A stretch of 64,000 nucleotides of DNA, from the NCBI RefSeq assembly GCF_030295745.1, contig NZ_AP027291.1, forward strand, positions 4,216,001-4,280,000, written 5' to 3'. This stretch comes from Mycolicibacterium sp. TUM20985 (lineage in GTDB: Bacteria; Actinomycetota; Actinomycetes; Mycobacteriales; Mycobacteriaceae). Positions 41,670 to 51,956 of the stretch are shown in pieces. The notes under the pieces are model-generated. The model saw only the letters and a program-made list of their open reading frames with translations. It was not told where the DNA came from and did no database searches. How positions within the stretch are numbered: position 1 is the stretch's first letter; each line of letters starts with the position of its first letter. A program made the position numbers and the translations under genes.

Positions 41670-43241
41670 ATGAGCGGTACGACGGAAACTAAAGGGGCGC
41701 AGAAGAAGTCGGGGATGCGCATTCCCGGGTTTGCGCAACTGCAGCGGCTGGGCAAGAGTCTCATGCTGCCGATCGCGGTGCTACCGGCGGCGGGAATCCT
41801 GCTCCGGCTGGGTCAAGACGATCTGCTCGGCCGGATCAAGGCGCCCGTCATCGGACCCTTCTTCCAGGCGATGAGCGCGGCCGGTGATGCGATCTTCAGC
41901 AATCTTCCGCTGCTCTTCGCGGTCGGCGTGGCGATCGGATTCGCCAAGAAGGCCGACGGCTCCACCGCACTGGCCGCAGTAGTGGGCTATCTCGTGGTGC
42001 AGGCCGTGTTCAAGACCATGTCGCCGATCGTGCTCGCGGGTGAGGTCGACAAGGCGGGCGAGCAGGCCCAGATCAACTACAGCGTGTTCGCCGGCATCCT
42101 GGTCGGCCTGCTCACCGCCTGGCTCTTCGACCGCTACCACACCATCCAATTGCCTTCGTATCTCGGCTTCTTCGGGGGTCGGCGGTTCGTCCCGATCGTG
42201 GTGTCGCTGGCGTGCCTGTTCCTAGCCTTCGCCATGAGTTACTGCTACCCGCTGTTCGACGCGGGCTTGACCGGACTCGGCAAGTTCATCGGCGGCTCGG
42301 GCGCCATCGGTGCCTTCATCTACGGGTTCGCCAACCGCATGCTGATCCCGCTGGGCCTGCACCACATCGTCAACTCGTTCGTCTGGTTCATCTACGGCGA
42401 CTACCAGGCGCCCGACGGCAAGGTGGTCACCGGCGAGCTCACGCGCTTCGCCGCGGGCGACCCGTCGGCCGGGATCCTCACGTCGGGTTTCTACCCCATC
42501 CTGATGTTCGGCCTGCCCGCCGCCGCGCTGGCCATGATCCACGTCGCGAACAAGAAGCAGCGCAAGGTCGCGGTCGGCATCCTCTCGGCGGCCGCGCTGA
42601 CCGCGTTCCTGACCGGCATTACCGAGCCGCTCGAGTTCGCGTTCATGTTCGTCGCCTTCCCTCTGTACGTCATCCACGCCGTGCTCACCGGGCTCTCGCT
42701 GGCGATCGCCTACCTGCTCGACATCCACCTGGGATTCTCATTCTCCGCGGGCCTGATCGACCTGCTGCTCTACGGCACCGCCCCCGCAGCGAAGAACATC
42801 CCCCTGCTCATCGGCATGGGCGTCGTGTTCTTCGTCGTCTACTACGTGCTGTTCCGGTTCGCGATCACGAAGTGGAACATGCGGACGCCCGGCCGTGAGC
42901 CGGAGACCGAGTTCGACGCCGATGAACGCGCCAACCTGGGCGAAGCGGCCGATTCCGCGACCACCGTTACGGCCGGCGGCGCGGCGCTAGCACCCGCACC
43001 GACGGTCACCGACACCCGGGCCGAGCAACTCATTGCGGCGTTCGGCGGCCGGGAGAACCTCGTCAACGTCGATGCCTGCATCACCCGCCTGCGCATGGAG
43101 GTGGCCGATACCTCCAAGGTGGATCAGGATCGCCTGAAGAAGCTCGGGGCCGCCGGTGTCATCGAGGTGGGCAACAACGTCCAGGCGGTATTCGGCACGC
43201 AGGCGGAGGCGCTCAAGAACGACATCGTCGACATCCTGTAG
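41670..43241 (+). CDS. nagE: PTS N-acetylglucosamine-specific EIICB
   Basis: 523 residues. The EIIC membrane domain (about 15-405, roughly ten helices) has LMLPIAVLPAAGILLRLGQ, GLHHIVNSFVWFIYG and FLTGITEPLEFAFMF. A linker and an EIIB domain (about 445-523) follow with phospho-Cys in VDACITRLRMEV. Domain order and the GITEPLEF motif fit the GlcNAc/glucose family. The nagA/nagB neighbours support GlcNAc. ATG 41670 follows GGAGGAG. Confidence 0.92.
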   Translation: MSGTTETKGAQKKSGMRIPGFAQLQRLGKSLMLPIAVLPAAGILLRLGQDDLLGRIKAPVIGPFFQAMSAAGDAIFSNLPLLFAVGVAIGFAKKADGSTALAAVVGYLVVQAVFKTMSPIVLAGEVDKAGEQAQINYSVFAGILVGLLTAWLFDRYHTIQLPSYLGFFGGRRFVPIVVSLACLFLAFAMSYCYPLFDAGLTGLGKFIGGSGAIGAFIYGFANRMLIPLGLHHIVNSFVWFIYGDYQAPDGKVVTGELTRFAAGDPSAGILTSGFYPILMFGLPAAALAMIHVANKKQRKVAVGILSAAALTAFLTGITEPLEFAFMFVAFPLYVIHAVLTGLSLAIAYLLDIHLGFSFSAGLIDLLLYGTAPAAKNIPLLIGMGVVFFVVYYVLFRFAITKWNMRTPGREPETEFDADERANLGEAADSATTVTAGGAALAPAPTVTDTRAEQLIAAFGGRENLVNVDACITRLRMEVADTSKVDQDRLKKLGAAGVIEVGNNVQAVFGTQAEALKNDIVDIL

Positions 43242-43299
43242 TCCTCGACGGTCGCGTATCCCGCCGAAACGCATCGCCCGCGAGGAGGCCCCTGTCAGG

Positions 43300-44979
43300 A
43301 TGCACGACGTGGAACAGCTATCAGCATGGGTAGGCGCGGGCCTGGTCACCGCGGGAGTCTCGGCGGCTCTGCTCGCCGGCACCGGCGTCGCGAGTGCGGA
43401 TCCCGATGCCGGACCCGATTCCAGCGGTTCCCCTTCGTCGGAGTCGACGGGTTCGGATACGCCCAAGCCCGACAAGCCCAAGACTGACACGCCCGACACC
43501 CCCAAACCCGCGAGCACCTCCGACGAGGCCGACGCGGACGACCCCACCGACGAGACGACGCCCGCGGACGCCGACGGCACCACGACGAAGCCGACCAAGA
43601 CGTCGCCTCAGGACGAGGTAAGACACACCTCGAAGCGCAAGACGCCGGCCGCCGCCACCCCACAGGAGAAGCCGGCCGCGACCGAGTCCGTCACCGCCGA
43701 GCCGGCCGCGACGAGCGACAGCGTCAGCGTCAGCGACGCGCCACCTGCCGAGCCGATCGCGAAGGCCGAGCCGGTCGCGAGAGTCGCTGCGCCGCAAACC
43801 TTCTCCGCTGCCGCAGTCCCCGCGCCCGCGCCTGCGCCGCTCTCGGTCCTTGGCGTCGTGCAGGAAGTCGTCAACGCGATCATCGTCAACGTCGGATCGC
43901 TGGTGATCAACACCGTGCAGGCGATTGAAGCCCTGGTCACCGGGCCGCCCGTGGTCCCGCCGGGCAGCACCGTCACCGTGCGGAGCTCCACGGTGCAGCT
44001 GAGCAACGGTCAGCGGGTGGCAGCCAACTGGTTCTACCCGAAGACCGAGACCGGTGAGCCGCCGACCAAGATGATCCTGCTGCAACACGGCTTCTTCGCG
44101 CTGGGTCCCATGTACAGCTATACCGCCGCGAATCTCGCCGAGACGACGGGCAGCGTCGTCGTGACGACGACGCTGACATCCAACCCCTTCGCGGGTGACT
44201 CGGTCTGGCTCGGCGGTACCGGGACGTCCGCCGCCATCGCCGACCTGTTCACCGGTGACCGTGCCGCGCTCACCGCGAGCGCCGTGGACGCCGGTTACGC
44301 GACGAAGTACGACTTCGGCACTGGTCCCGCGGTGTTGCCGCAGAAGTTCGCTCTGATCGGGCATTCGCTCGGCGCCAACCTGGTCTCGGGCGCGGCGGGG
44401 TTCCTGGTCGACAACGGCGCCGCCGACGACCTGGTCGGCGTCATCCTCCTCGACGGGGTGCCCATCGGGACCACGCTGCCCGTCGCACTGAAGAAGCTGG
44501 ACGCCTACGCAGAAAGCCTGGGCGGGCACTACATCCCGGTGCGCGAGATCGGCGCACCGCCGAACCTCTACAACTCCACCAGCAAGGTCAACACCGACCT
44601 GACGGCGGCTCGACCGGGCCGGTACAACGGCGTCATCCTCGACGGCGGTGTGCACTCCGACTCCATGCGGGGCGGCAACCCGCTCATCCAGTTGTCGCTG
44701 TACATCGCCGCAGGCTTCCCGCTGCCGCAGAACCCGCCGGCCGTGGATTCACTGTCCGCGCAGTGGTTCAACGAATGGTTCGCCGGCAACACCAGCGAGG
44801 GAGACGGCCTGATCCCCGGCACGGTGCTCGACGTTCCCACGCCCAGCGGCACGGCCCACGGCGTCGTGATCGGTGACCCGCCTGCGGTGCTGCCGCTGCT
44901 CGCACCGGTCGACATCGCGTCGTCGACGCCATCGACCATTCCCACGGCGAACCCGACGCTGGCCACGCTGGCCGCCTAG
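43300..44979 (+). CDS. Secreted alpha/beta hydrolase with Pro/Thr/Asp-rich linker
   Basis: 559 residues. Signal peptide (about 1-34, ending GTGVASA before DPDAGPD). A low-complexity linker of about 150 residues rich in Asp, Pro, Thr and Lys (PKPDKPKTDTPDTPKP) follows. The alpha/beta-hydrolase domain (about 225-530) has oxyanion-region LQHGFFALG and nucleophile elbow IGHSLGAN, with a later His in DGGVHSDSM. The linker resembles those of long PE-like and cell-wall-associated mycobacterial exports. ATG 43300 follows GAGGAGG. Lipase, esterase or thioesterase; substrate unknown. Confidence 0.82.
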   Translation: MHDVEQLSAWVGAGLVTAGVSAALLAGTGVASADPDAGPDSSGSPSSESTGSDTPKPDKPKTDTPDTPKPASTSDEADADDPTDETTPADADGTTTKPTKTSPQDEVRHTSKRKTPAAATPQEKPAATESVTAEPAATSDSVSVSDAPPAEPIAKAEPVARVAAPQTFSAAAVPAPAPAPLSVLGVVQEVVNAIIVNVGSLVINTVQAIEALVTGPPVVPPGSTVTVRSSTVQLSNGQRVAANWFYPKTETGEPPTKMILLQHGFFALGPMYSYTAANLAETTGSVVVTTTLTSNPFAGDSVWLGGTGTSAAIADLFTGDRAALTASAVDAGYATKYDFGTGPAVLPQKFALIGHSLGANLVSGAAGFLVDNGAADDLVGVILLDGVPIGTTLPVALKKLDAYAESLGGHYIPVREIGAPPNLYNSTSKVNTDLTAARPGRYNGVILDGGVHSDSMRGGNPLIQLSLYIAAGFPLPQNPPAVDSLSAQWFNEWFAGNTSEGDGLIPGTVLDVPTPSGTAHGVVIGDPPAVLPLLAPVDIASSTPSTIPTANPTLATLAA

Positions 44980-45071
44980 GCCACATTCGGCGAAGCCCCT
45001 CGTAGGCCAGGTTGGTCGACGCCCTAGGCTGACGAGAACGGTATTACCAAGTTCGCCAAAGGTGGTTCTCA

Positions 45072-45833
45072 GTGGATCGTCAAGAAGCCGGGGCCGACGG
45101 TATACGGCTGCTGGTCGTCGGAGCGTCGTCCGGAATCGGTCACGCCGTGGCCGTCAACGCAGCGGAGCGCGGCGCCAAGGTCGCGGTCGCCGCCCGCCGC
45201 ATGGATCGGCTGACCCAGCTGGCCGACGACATCGGTGGTTTCCCCTTCGAGCTCGACGTCGAGGACCCCGGCGCCATCAAGCGGGTCGTCGACGCGGCGG
45301 CCGACACCCTCGGGGGACTCGACGCCGTCGTGTTCACCAGCACCGTGGTGCCCTTCGCCCACATCGAGGACACCGACGTCGCTACCTGGGTCCACGCGTT
45401 CAGCGTCAACACCGTCGGCGCCAACAACGTTCTGCGCGCCGCCCTGCCGCATCTCACCGCCAACGGCGTGGTGCTGGTCGCCTCGAGCAACGACGTGGGC
45501 CGGCCCCGCGCGGGGGTGGCCGCCTACGACGCCAGCAAGGCCGCACTCGACGAGATCCTGCGCTCGTGGCGCAGCGAGCACCCTGAGCTGTCGATCATCC
45601 GCGTCGGCATGGGGCCCACCCAGGACACCGAGATCCTCCGCGGCGCTGACCGCGACCTCTTGGCCCAGCTGTTCGAGTCGTGGACCGAACACGGCCAGCT
45701 TCCCGCTCAGATGTCGGCACTGCGCGATGTCGCAGGCACGCTGGTATCGCTGGTCACCATGTCGCACGCCAACCCGACCGTCGTTCCCGAGGTGGTGCAG
45801 TTGGCGCCCCGCATCAAGCTGTCCGACGGCTGA
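45072..45833 (+). CDS. SDR-family oxidoreductase
   Basis: 253 residues of the classical short-chain dehydrogenase fold. Cofactor motif VVGASSGIGHAVA; an Arg-Arg pair after strand 2 (VAARRMDRL) favours NADP(H); catalytic YDASK. GTG 45072; no strong ribosome-binding site. Substrate unknown. Confidence 0.88.
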   Translation: MDRQEAGADGIRLLVVGASSGIGHAVAVNAAERGAKVAVAARRMDRLTQLADDIGGFPFELDVEDPGAIKRVVDAAADTLGGLDAVVFTSTVVPFAHIEDTDVATWVHAFSVNTVGANNVLRAALPHLTANGVVLVASSNDVGRPRAGVAAYDASKAALDEILRSWRSEHPELSIIRVGMGPTQDTEILRGADRDLLAQLFESWTEHGQLPAQMSALRDVAGTLVSLVTMSHANPTVVPEVVQLAPRIKLSDG

Positions 45834-45904
45834 ACCTCTACGGTCGCCCCGTGGGTCCCGTGCGACGAGGCCCGATCGCGAGTAGGTTGGCCAGCGGGAG
45901 ATTC

Positions 45905-47290
45905 ATGACCATCAGCGTCTTCGAACTGTTTTCGATCGGCATCGGGCCGTCGAGTTCGCACACGGTGGGACCCATGCGCGCAGCCAAGAGCTTCGCCGAC
46001 GAGGTCGCACTGCGCGCGCAACTCGAGGCGACGGCCGACGTTCGGGTGGACCTCTTCGGCTCACTGGCAGCCACCGGATCCGGTCACGGCACCATGGCCG
46101 CCATCCTGCTCGGGCTGGAGGGCTTCGCGCCGGAGACCATCGATACCGACGAGATGGAACGACGACTGCAGACCGTCCGGGAACAGGGCCGGATCCAGTT
46201 CGCAGGCAGCCGACCCGTCCCGCTCACCGAGGCCGCGATGGTGTTGCGGCCATTGACGTTTCACAAGCGGCATGCCAATGCCATGACGTTCACCGCACTC
46301 GACGAGCACGGCGCCGAACTCTTCACCCAGACGTACTTCTCCGTCGGCGGCGGGTTCATCGTCACCGCGGACGACGACGACGGTGGCGGGCCCGTCAGCG
46401 TCGAGGTGCCGATGGCGTTCGGGAGCTCCGAGGAACTGATTCACCTGGCCGATCTCCACGACCTGCCGATCAGCCAGATCATGCTCGCCAACGAATGCGC
46501 CTCACAGCCCGAAAGCGAGGTCCGCGCAAGGCTTCTGCACATCCACGACGTGATGATGCAATGCCAGCGCAAGGGTATCGAGCGCACCGGGCACCTGCCC
46601 GGCACCCTGGGCGTCCGCAGGCGTGCGCACGACTGGCACGAGCGGCTAGTTCAGGACGACCCCGACCGTGACGTCGCCTTCGCCGAGGACTGGGTCAACC
46701 TCGTCGCGCTCGCGGTGAACGAGGAGAACGCCTCCGGCGGGCGGGTCGTCACGGCTCCGACGAACGGCGCAGCCGGGATCATCCCCGCGGTGCTGCACTA
46801 CGCACTGCACTACACGCCGCCGGGACGTCAGGACCCCGACGACGTCGTCGTCCGGTTTCTCCTCACCGCGGGTGCCATCGGCTCCCTGTTCAAACAACGC
46901 GCGTCGATCTCGGGAGCCGAGGTCGGGTGCCAGGGCGAAGTCGGATCCGCCGCGGCGATGGCGGCGGCGGCCCTGGCCGAAATCCTCGGTGGTACGACGC
47001 ATCAGGTCGAGAACGCCGCGGAGATCGCCATGGAGCACAGCCTGGGCCTCACCTGTGATCCGATCGCCGGGCTGGTGCAGATTCCGTGCATCGAACGCAA
47101 CGCCATCTCCGCGGGGAAGGCGATCAACGCGGCCCGAATGGCGCTGCGCGGTGATGGGATTCACCGCGTCAGCCTCGATCAGGTGATCGAAACCATGCGC
47201 GTCACCGGGGTCGACATGAGCTCCAAGTACAAGGAGACCTCGACCGGCGGACTGGCCATGCACGTCCCAGTGAACCTCGTCGAGTGTTGA
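45905..47290 (+). CDS. sdaA: L-serine ammonia-lyase (single-chain, iron-sulfur)
   Basis: 461 residues, N-terminal beta domain then alpha domain in one chain. SIGIGPSSSHTVGPMRAA at the N-terminus is the family signature. Cluster-binding cysteines lie in GAEVGCQGEVGSAAAMAAAALAEI, LGLTCDPIAGLVQIPCIERN. Converts serine to pyruvate and ammonia; oxygen-sensitive 4Fe-4S. ATG 45905 follows GGGAG; the frame upstream overlaps the SDR gene. Confidence 0.95.
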   Translation: MTISVFELFSIGIGPSSSHTVGPMRAAKSFADEVALRAQLEATADVRVDLFGSLAATGSGHGTMAAILLGLEGFAPETIDTDEMERRLQTVREQGRIQFAGSRPVPLTEAAMVLRPLTFHKRHANAMTFTALDEHGAELFTQTYFSVGGGFIVTADDDDGGGPVSVEVPMAFGSSEELIHLADLHDLPISQIMLANECASQPESEVRARLLHIHDVMMQCQRKGIERTGHLPGTLGVRRRAHDWHERLVQDDPDRDVAFAEDWVNLVALAVNEENASGGRVVTAPTNGAAGIIPAVLHYALHYTPPGRQDPDDVVVRFLLTAGAIGSLFKQRASISGAEVGCQGEVGSAAAMAAAALAEILGGTTHQVENAAEIAMEHSLGLTCDPIAGLVQIPCIERNAISAGKAINAARMALRGDGIHRVSLDQVIETMRVTGVDMSSKYKETSTGGLAMHVPVNLVEC

Positions 47291-47300
47291 GGTCCGGCCG

Positions 47301-48227
47301 TCACCTGCCGTGCGCGGCGAAGAACTGAGCGCTGGCCAACGACGCATTGGTCGCGGTGGTGGTCAGCCCGGCGTCCGGCGGAGCGAAGTTCCCGGTGGGC
47401 CAGGTGTGGCCGCCCCCGTTGATCTGCAGCAGGACCACCGCAGTGCCGTCGGCGCATCCCACGCCGGAGACGCGGCGTACCACCGTGCCGTCACCCGCAC
47501 TCGGCAGGTCGTCCTCCTGCGGCGCGCCGGCGCAGCGGTCCAGATCGCGCCACCGTGAAGCCATCGCCGCTGCGGACACGATGTCGCTCGCCCCGCCGCG
47601 GCCCAGCATGCCACCGCCGCCGAAGGGAACTATCGGGTCGGCGGTGCCATTGAACTGCAGGACCGAGACCGGCCGGGACGGGGCACACGGCACACCCGAC
47701 CCGAGCGTGCCCGCCACCGGGGCGATGGCCGCGATGACGTCGGCCCGGTCGCAGCCCATCCGCGTGGCCATGAACGCACCCGCCGACATCCCCGTCGCGA
47801 AGACCCGGCCGGGCGGTATGCCGTAGTCGCTGACGAGGCGATCGACCAGTGCCGTCAGGAAGCCGACGTCGTCGACCCCCTGCCGGTCGGGAATCGAGGC
47901 TCCGCGCCCGTCGGCCCAGCTCTGGTCGATGCCGTCGGGGTAGGCCACGACCAACCCCAGCGCGTCGGCGGCCGCGTCGTAGTTGGTGGAGGCTGCCTGT
48001 CCTGCGCCCGTGGACCCGGCTCCGTGCAGGTTGATCACCAGACCCGACGGCACGCCGCCAGGGGCATGGACCAGGTAGGTGCGCTGCAATCCTCCGAACG
48101 ACAACTCCCCCCGAGCGTTGCCGACGGGGATCGCCGACGCCACCGGGGCCAACCCCAGCAGCGCGCAACCGAGCACGGTGGTCCACGCCGTCAGGCGTGC
48201 GAGGGCGTTCACGAGGGGTTTGGCCAC
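47301..48227 (-). CDS. Secreted PHB-depolymerase/feruloyl-esterase-like hydrolase
   Basis: 308 residues. Signal peptide (VNALARLTAWTTVLGCALLGLAPVASA). Catalytic domain with INLHGAGSTG (oxyanion), nucleophile GMSAGAFMATRMGC, Asp region QFNGTADPIVPFGG and His in GGGHTWPTG. Resembles LpqC and the LpqP/poly(3-hydroxybutyrate) depolymerase family of mycobacteria, but has no lipobox Cys at the cleavage site. GTG 48227 gives the natural signal length; the frame extends upstream to 48536 over the divergent promoter. Confidence 0.83.
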   Translation of the reverse strand: MAKPLVNALARLTAWTTVLGCALLGLAPVASAIPVGNARGELSFGGLQRTYLVHAPGGVPSGLVINLHGAGSTGAGQAASTNYDAAADALGLVVAYPDGIDQSWADGRGASIPDRQGVDDVGFLTALVDRLVSDYGIPPGRVFATGMSAGAFMATRMGCDRADVIAAIAPVAGTLGSGVPCAPSRPVSVLQFNGTADPIVPFGGGGMLGRGGASDIVSAAAMASRWRDLDRCAGAPQEDDLPSAGDGTVVRRVSGVGCADGTAVVLLQINGGGHTWPTGNFAPPDAGLTTTATNASLASAQFFAAHGR

Positions 48228-48380
48228 ACGGTCAGTATTGGTAGCGAAGTTGGACGGCGGGTGAATATTGGGGGCCTTGGCGGATTTCCGCATTGCGCAA
48301 CACGTAGTGCCGCAGCGGCAGATGGACCTAGTATTCGACGACCGCGTCGAGGCGGCTCCTATGAGTGGGAGGACGACACC

Positions 48381-50729
48381 ATGGGTTACGTCGCACGTAT
48401 CGGTCGCGCCGGGGCACTGGCGGTTGCCCTGACGTTCGGGTTTGCGGAAGCGACCACGCTGGGAATCGCCCACGCCGTCCCGTCGGATTCGACTTCGGCG
48501 CCCACGCCTGCGGAGGATTCGTCCTCGCCGTCGCAATCACCGTCGTCCTCGACCTCCGAACCACCTGCTACGCCGACGACGGGAGGAGCCGGCACAACCT
48601 CAGCCTCGGGGTCGGCGGCGGCGCCGCCGCCGGAATCCATGACGGCGTCCTCGACGACCGTGCTCGACGACGGCCACGGTCCGGTCGTGACGATCAGCAG
48701 CTCCGGCGGGGCCCACGCGTCCCCCGATCCCCACGACGACGCCGAGGAAGCCAACGATCGGGTGGACGTCGCGCGCGCATCGAGTCTCCAAGTGGCGAAG
48801 AATGATTCGCGGCTGGTACCCGAGGCGACTCCGGCCACGAGGCGCGCGACGTCGCAGGCGGCCACCGTCGACGAACACGAGCAAGCGACGGTGCGGAGCA
48901 TGGCGGCACCCGCCGACGATGAAGTATCGCCAGCCGCGGTGACACCGGCGATGGCGATGGTCGTCGCTGCCCCCCAGCTGCACGTCGCAAAGGTCCCGGA
49001 GCGGCCGCGCCCCCTCCTGATCGGTGCCGTCGCGCAACTGGCCGGTGCAGTTCTGGACGCGCTGATGACGCCCTTTGGGCCCGGCATGCCACTGCAGTCC
49101 CCCATGGTGTGGACGGTTCTGGCCTTCGTAAGAGATGAGTTCAAGCGGATTCTCCTCCCGTACGCCGCACCGGCGAACACGGCGTCCAGCCTGGTTGAGA
49201 GCCCGAACCTACTGGTCAACCCGGGCGCAGAGGCCGGCGATCCGTCCCTGTCGGGCTACGCCGCAGTGACCGTGCCGGGCTGGGAGTTGACCGGCACACC
49301 AACGGTCATCAGGTACGGCACCGAGCGCCGATTTCCGTCGCCGACGGCATCACCGGGCCCGGTGCTTCCTGGCTTCTTGGCGTTCCCCCGCAGTGCCGGC
49401 GCCACCCTTGCCCAGGGCGCGCAGTTCTTCGGCGGCGGCCCCGTGGCAGATTCCACACTCACTCAGATCGTCGACCTCAGCGCCGCACACGCATCGATCG
49501 ACGCGGGCGTTGGCGTCTTCACCCTTGCCGGCGACCTCGGCGGGTTCTTCATCGACCCGTCGAGGACCAAGGCGGAGGTCGACTTCTTGGACGGCACCGG
49601 CGTCAAGCTGGGCACCGGCGCGCTCCAGTCGGTGTCGGCCTGGGACCGCTTGTTCGCGACTGGCTTCATCCACCGCCAGACCTCGGGTGCGCTTCCGGTG
49701 GGTACCCGCAGCGCGAAGGTCGTGGTGAGCTTCGACGATCGCAACCCGATACTGGGCAATTACAACAACGCCTACGCGGACAACCTGTCGTTCACCGTCA
49801 ACGATCCGACTCTGACCCCAGCGCTGCTCGCACCGCCCGTGGTGCACGTCGGCCCGCTGGACCACGTGTTCATGGTGTATTTGGAGAACAAGGGCGTCGG
49901 CCAGATCGTCGGCAGCCCCAACGCGCCGTACCTCAACCTGCTCATCGACAACTACGGGTACGCCTCGAACTATTACGGCGTGACCCATCCCAGCGATCCG
50001 AACTACTACCCGATCATTGGTGGGTCCGACTTCGGGTTCAACTACAACTGTCCGTCGAATTGCTTTCCCACCGGCACGCCGAACCTGGCCGACAACATCG
50101 AGGCGGCGGGGAAGTCGTGGGCTGGGTACGCCGAGGGTGGCGGCGGCTACTCCACGCCCACCGATCGGCTTCCCTTCCTGGCCTTCAGCGATATCTTCAA
50201 CGACCCCCAGCGCGTCGCGACCCACCTGTTCGACATCTCGGCCCTGGGCCAGGGCCTGACCAATCCAGATACCGCCCCGAACTTCGTCTGGTTCGCCGCG
50301 GACGACGGGACCAACATGGAAGGCCCTACCGACCTTCCGTTCGGCGTTCTCAATTGGCTTCTGGGGTTCCTCAACCCGGCTCACCAATACAACGTCAAGG
50401 CGGGCGACGACTGGCTTCAGGGCCCGTTGACGACGATCTTCAACTCGCCCACGTGGCAGGACGTCGACGAGAAGAGCGCCATCTTCGTGACGTTCGACGA
50501 GGACTACAACAATCTCACGACCGGCGTCGGCAATGAGGGCAACCACATCGTCACTGTCGCCATCCCGTCGCTGGGAGCCGTTGCCGGTGGGATGCGTGCA
50601 GGCGGCTTCGTCGGCGATGTCCACTACAACCACTACAGCTTGCTGCGCACCATCGAAGCCGCGCTCGGCCTCTCGGCTCTCACCAACAATGATGCATACG
50701 CCCAGCCGATGAACGAGTTCTGGGCGTGA
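48381..50729 (+). CDS. Large secreted phosphoesterase-family protein with Ser/Pro-rich linker
   Basis: 782 residues. Signal peptide (about 1-32, ending AHA), then a linker of about 120 residues rich in Ser, Pro, Thr and Ala. A jelly-roll-like middle domain (about 275-475, NLLVNPGAEAGDPSLSGYAAVTVPGWELTG) follows, typical of carbohydrate-binding-like modules. The C-terminal phosphoesterase domain (about 490-780) has HVFMVYLENKG, KSWAGYAEG, IFVTFDEDYN and HYNHYSLLRTIEAALGL, the acid phosphatase/phospholipase C family pattern. ATG 48381 follows GGAGG. Exported or wall-bound. Confidence 0.82.
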   Translation: MGYVARIGRAGALAVALTFGFAEATTLGIAHAVPSDSTSAPTPAEDSSSPSQSPSSSTSEPPATPTTGGAGTTSASGSAAAPPPESMTASSTTVLDDGHGPVVTISSSGGAHASPDPHDDAEEANDRVDVARASSLQVAKNDSRLVPEATPATRRATSQAATVDEHEQATVRSMAAPADDEVSPAAVTPAMAMVVAAPQLHVAKVPERPRPLLIGAVAQLAGAVLDALMTPFGPGMPLQSPMVWTVLAFVRDEFKRILLPYAAPANTASSLVESPNLLVNPGAEAGDPSLSGYAAVTVPGWELTGTPTVIRYGTERRFPSPTASPGPVLPGFLAFPRSAGATLAQGAQFFGGGPVADSTLTQIVDLSAAHASIDAGVGVFTLAGDLGGFFIDPSRTKAEVDFLDGTGVKLGTGALQSVSAWDRLFATGFIHRQTSGALPVGTRSAKVVVSFDDRNPILGNYNNAYADNLSFTVNDPTLTPALLAPPVVHVGPLDHVFMVYLENKGVGQIVGSPNAPYLNLLIDNYGYASNYYGVTHPSDPNYYPIIGGSDFGFNYNCPSNCFPTGTPNLADNIEAAGKSWAGYAEGGGGYSTPTDRLPFLAFSDIFNDPQRVATHLFDISALGQGLTNPDTAPNFVWFAADDGTNMEGPTDLPFGVLNWLLGFLNPAHQYNVKAGDDWLQGPLTTIFNSPTWQDVDEKSAIFVTFDEDYNNLTTGVGNEGNHIVTVAIPSLGAVAGGMRAGGFVGDVHYNHYSLLRTIEAALGLSALTNNDAYAQPMNEFWA

Positions 50730-50801
50730 GGCGAGATCCGCCATAACGCAAGAACGCGCCAAACTGCGCAAAAGGCAACGGCCGCAGGCGACAATGACCC
50801 G

Positions 50802-51956
50802 ATGCGCTTCGGAAACTTCATGGCTCCGTTCCACCCCGTCGGGCAGAACCCGACGCTCGCCATCGAGCGGGACCTCGACTTGATCGTGGCGATGGACCGG
50901 CTCGGCTTCGCCGAGGCGTGGATCGGCGAGCACCACTCCGCCGGGTTCGAGATCATCTCCTCCCCCGAGGTGTTCATCGGCGTCGCCGCCGAACGGACCA
51001 AGCACATCAAGCTCGGCACCGGCGTCAGCTCGCTGCCGTATCACCACCCGCTGATGCTGGCCGATCGCATGGTCCTGCTCGACCATCTGACCCGGGGCCG
51101 GGTGATGCTCGGCTGCGGTCCGGGTCAGCTGACGTCGGACGCACACATGCTCGGCATCCCCGCCGACGCGCAGCGGCCCCGGATGGAGCAGAGCCTGGAC
51201 GCGATCATGCGCCTACTCCGCGGTGAGACGGTCACCATGCACACCGACGGATTCACGCTTCAGGACGCCCGCCTCCAATTGAAGCCCTACAGCGAGCCGT
51301 GTTTCGACGTCGCCGTTGCGGCGTCGTTCTCCCCCACCGGTCCGCGCGGGGCAGGTAAGCACGGTGTCGGCATGCTGTCGATCGCCGCCACCGCGAAGCA
51401 GGGCATGGATCTCCTTGCGCAGCACTGGCAGACGTGGGAGGACGTCGCACTCGAACACGGCCACGTCGCCGACCGATCGAAGTGGCGCCTCGTCGGTCCG
51501 ATGCACCTGGCCGAGACCCGCGAACAGGCCGAGCGCGACGTCGAGCACGGCATCGTCGAGTTCTCGAAGTACTTCAAGCACCTCCTTCCCGCCGGTCCGG
51601 TGCAGGGCGACACGGTGCAGGAGATCCTTGCCAACAATCACCAGTCCGGCTTCGCGGTGATCGGCACGCCCGCAGACGCGGTGGCGAAGATCGAGGAACT
51701 CGTCGAGGCGAGCGACGGCGGCTTCGGCACCTTCCTCCTGTTCGACCACGACTGGGCGGCGCCTGCCGCGAAGCTGCACAGTTACGAGTTGTTCGCCGAG
51801 TACGTGATGCCGCACTTCACCGGTCAGCTCGCGGGGCCGCGGGCGTCGCAGGACTGGGTCCTCGACAGCGGCACCGAGTTCATGGACCGCGCCGCCCACG
51901 CGATCGGCAAGGCGATCGAGGATCACGCCGCACAGCAAGCGGCCAAGCAGGCATGA
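50802..51956 (+). CDS. LLM-class (luciferase-like) flavin-dependent oxidoreductase
   Basis: 384 residues of the bacterial luciferase-like monooxygenase fold: MRFGNFMAPFHPVGQNP, GFAEAWIGEHHSAGFE, LGTGVSSLPYHHPLMLADR, LTRGRVMLGCGPGQL. FMN- or F420-dependent; the substrate cannot be told. The stop overlaps the next gene's ATG (ATGA), so it works with the SnoaL-like protein. Confidence 0.9.
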   Translation: MRFGNFMAPFHPVGQNPTLAIERDLDLIVAMDRLGFAEAWIGEHHSAGFEIISSPEVFIGVAAERTKHIKLGTGVSSLPYHHPLMLADRMVLLDHLTRGRVMLGCGPGQLTSDAHMLGIPADAQRPRMEQSLDAIMRLLRGETVTMHTDGFTLQDARLQLKPYSEPCFDVAVAASFSPTGPRGAGKHGVGMLSIAATAKQGMDLLAQHWQTWEDVALEHGHVADRSKWRLVGPMHLAETREQAERDVEHGIVEFSKYFKHLLPAGPVQGDTVQEILANNHQSGFAVIGTPADAVAKIEELVEASDGGFGTFLLFDHDWAAPAAKLHSYELFAEYVMPHFTGQLAGPRASQDWVLDSGTEFMDRAAHAIGKAIEDHAAQQAAKQA

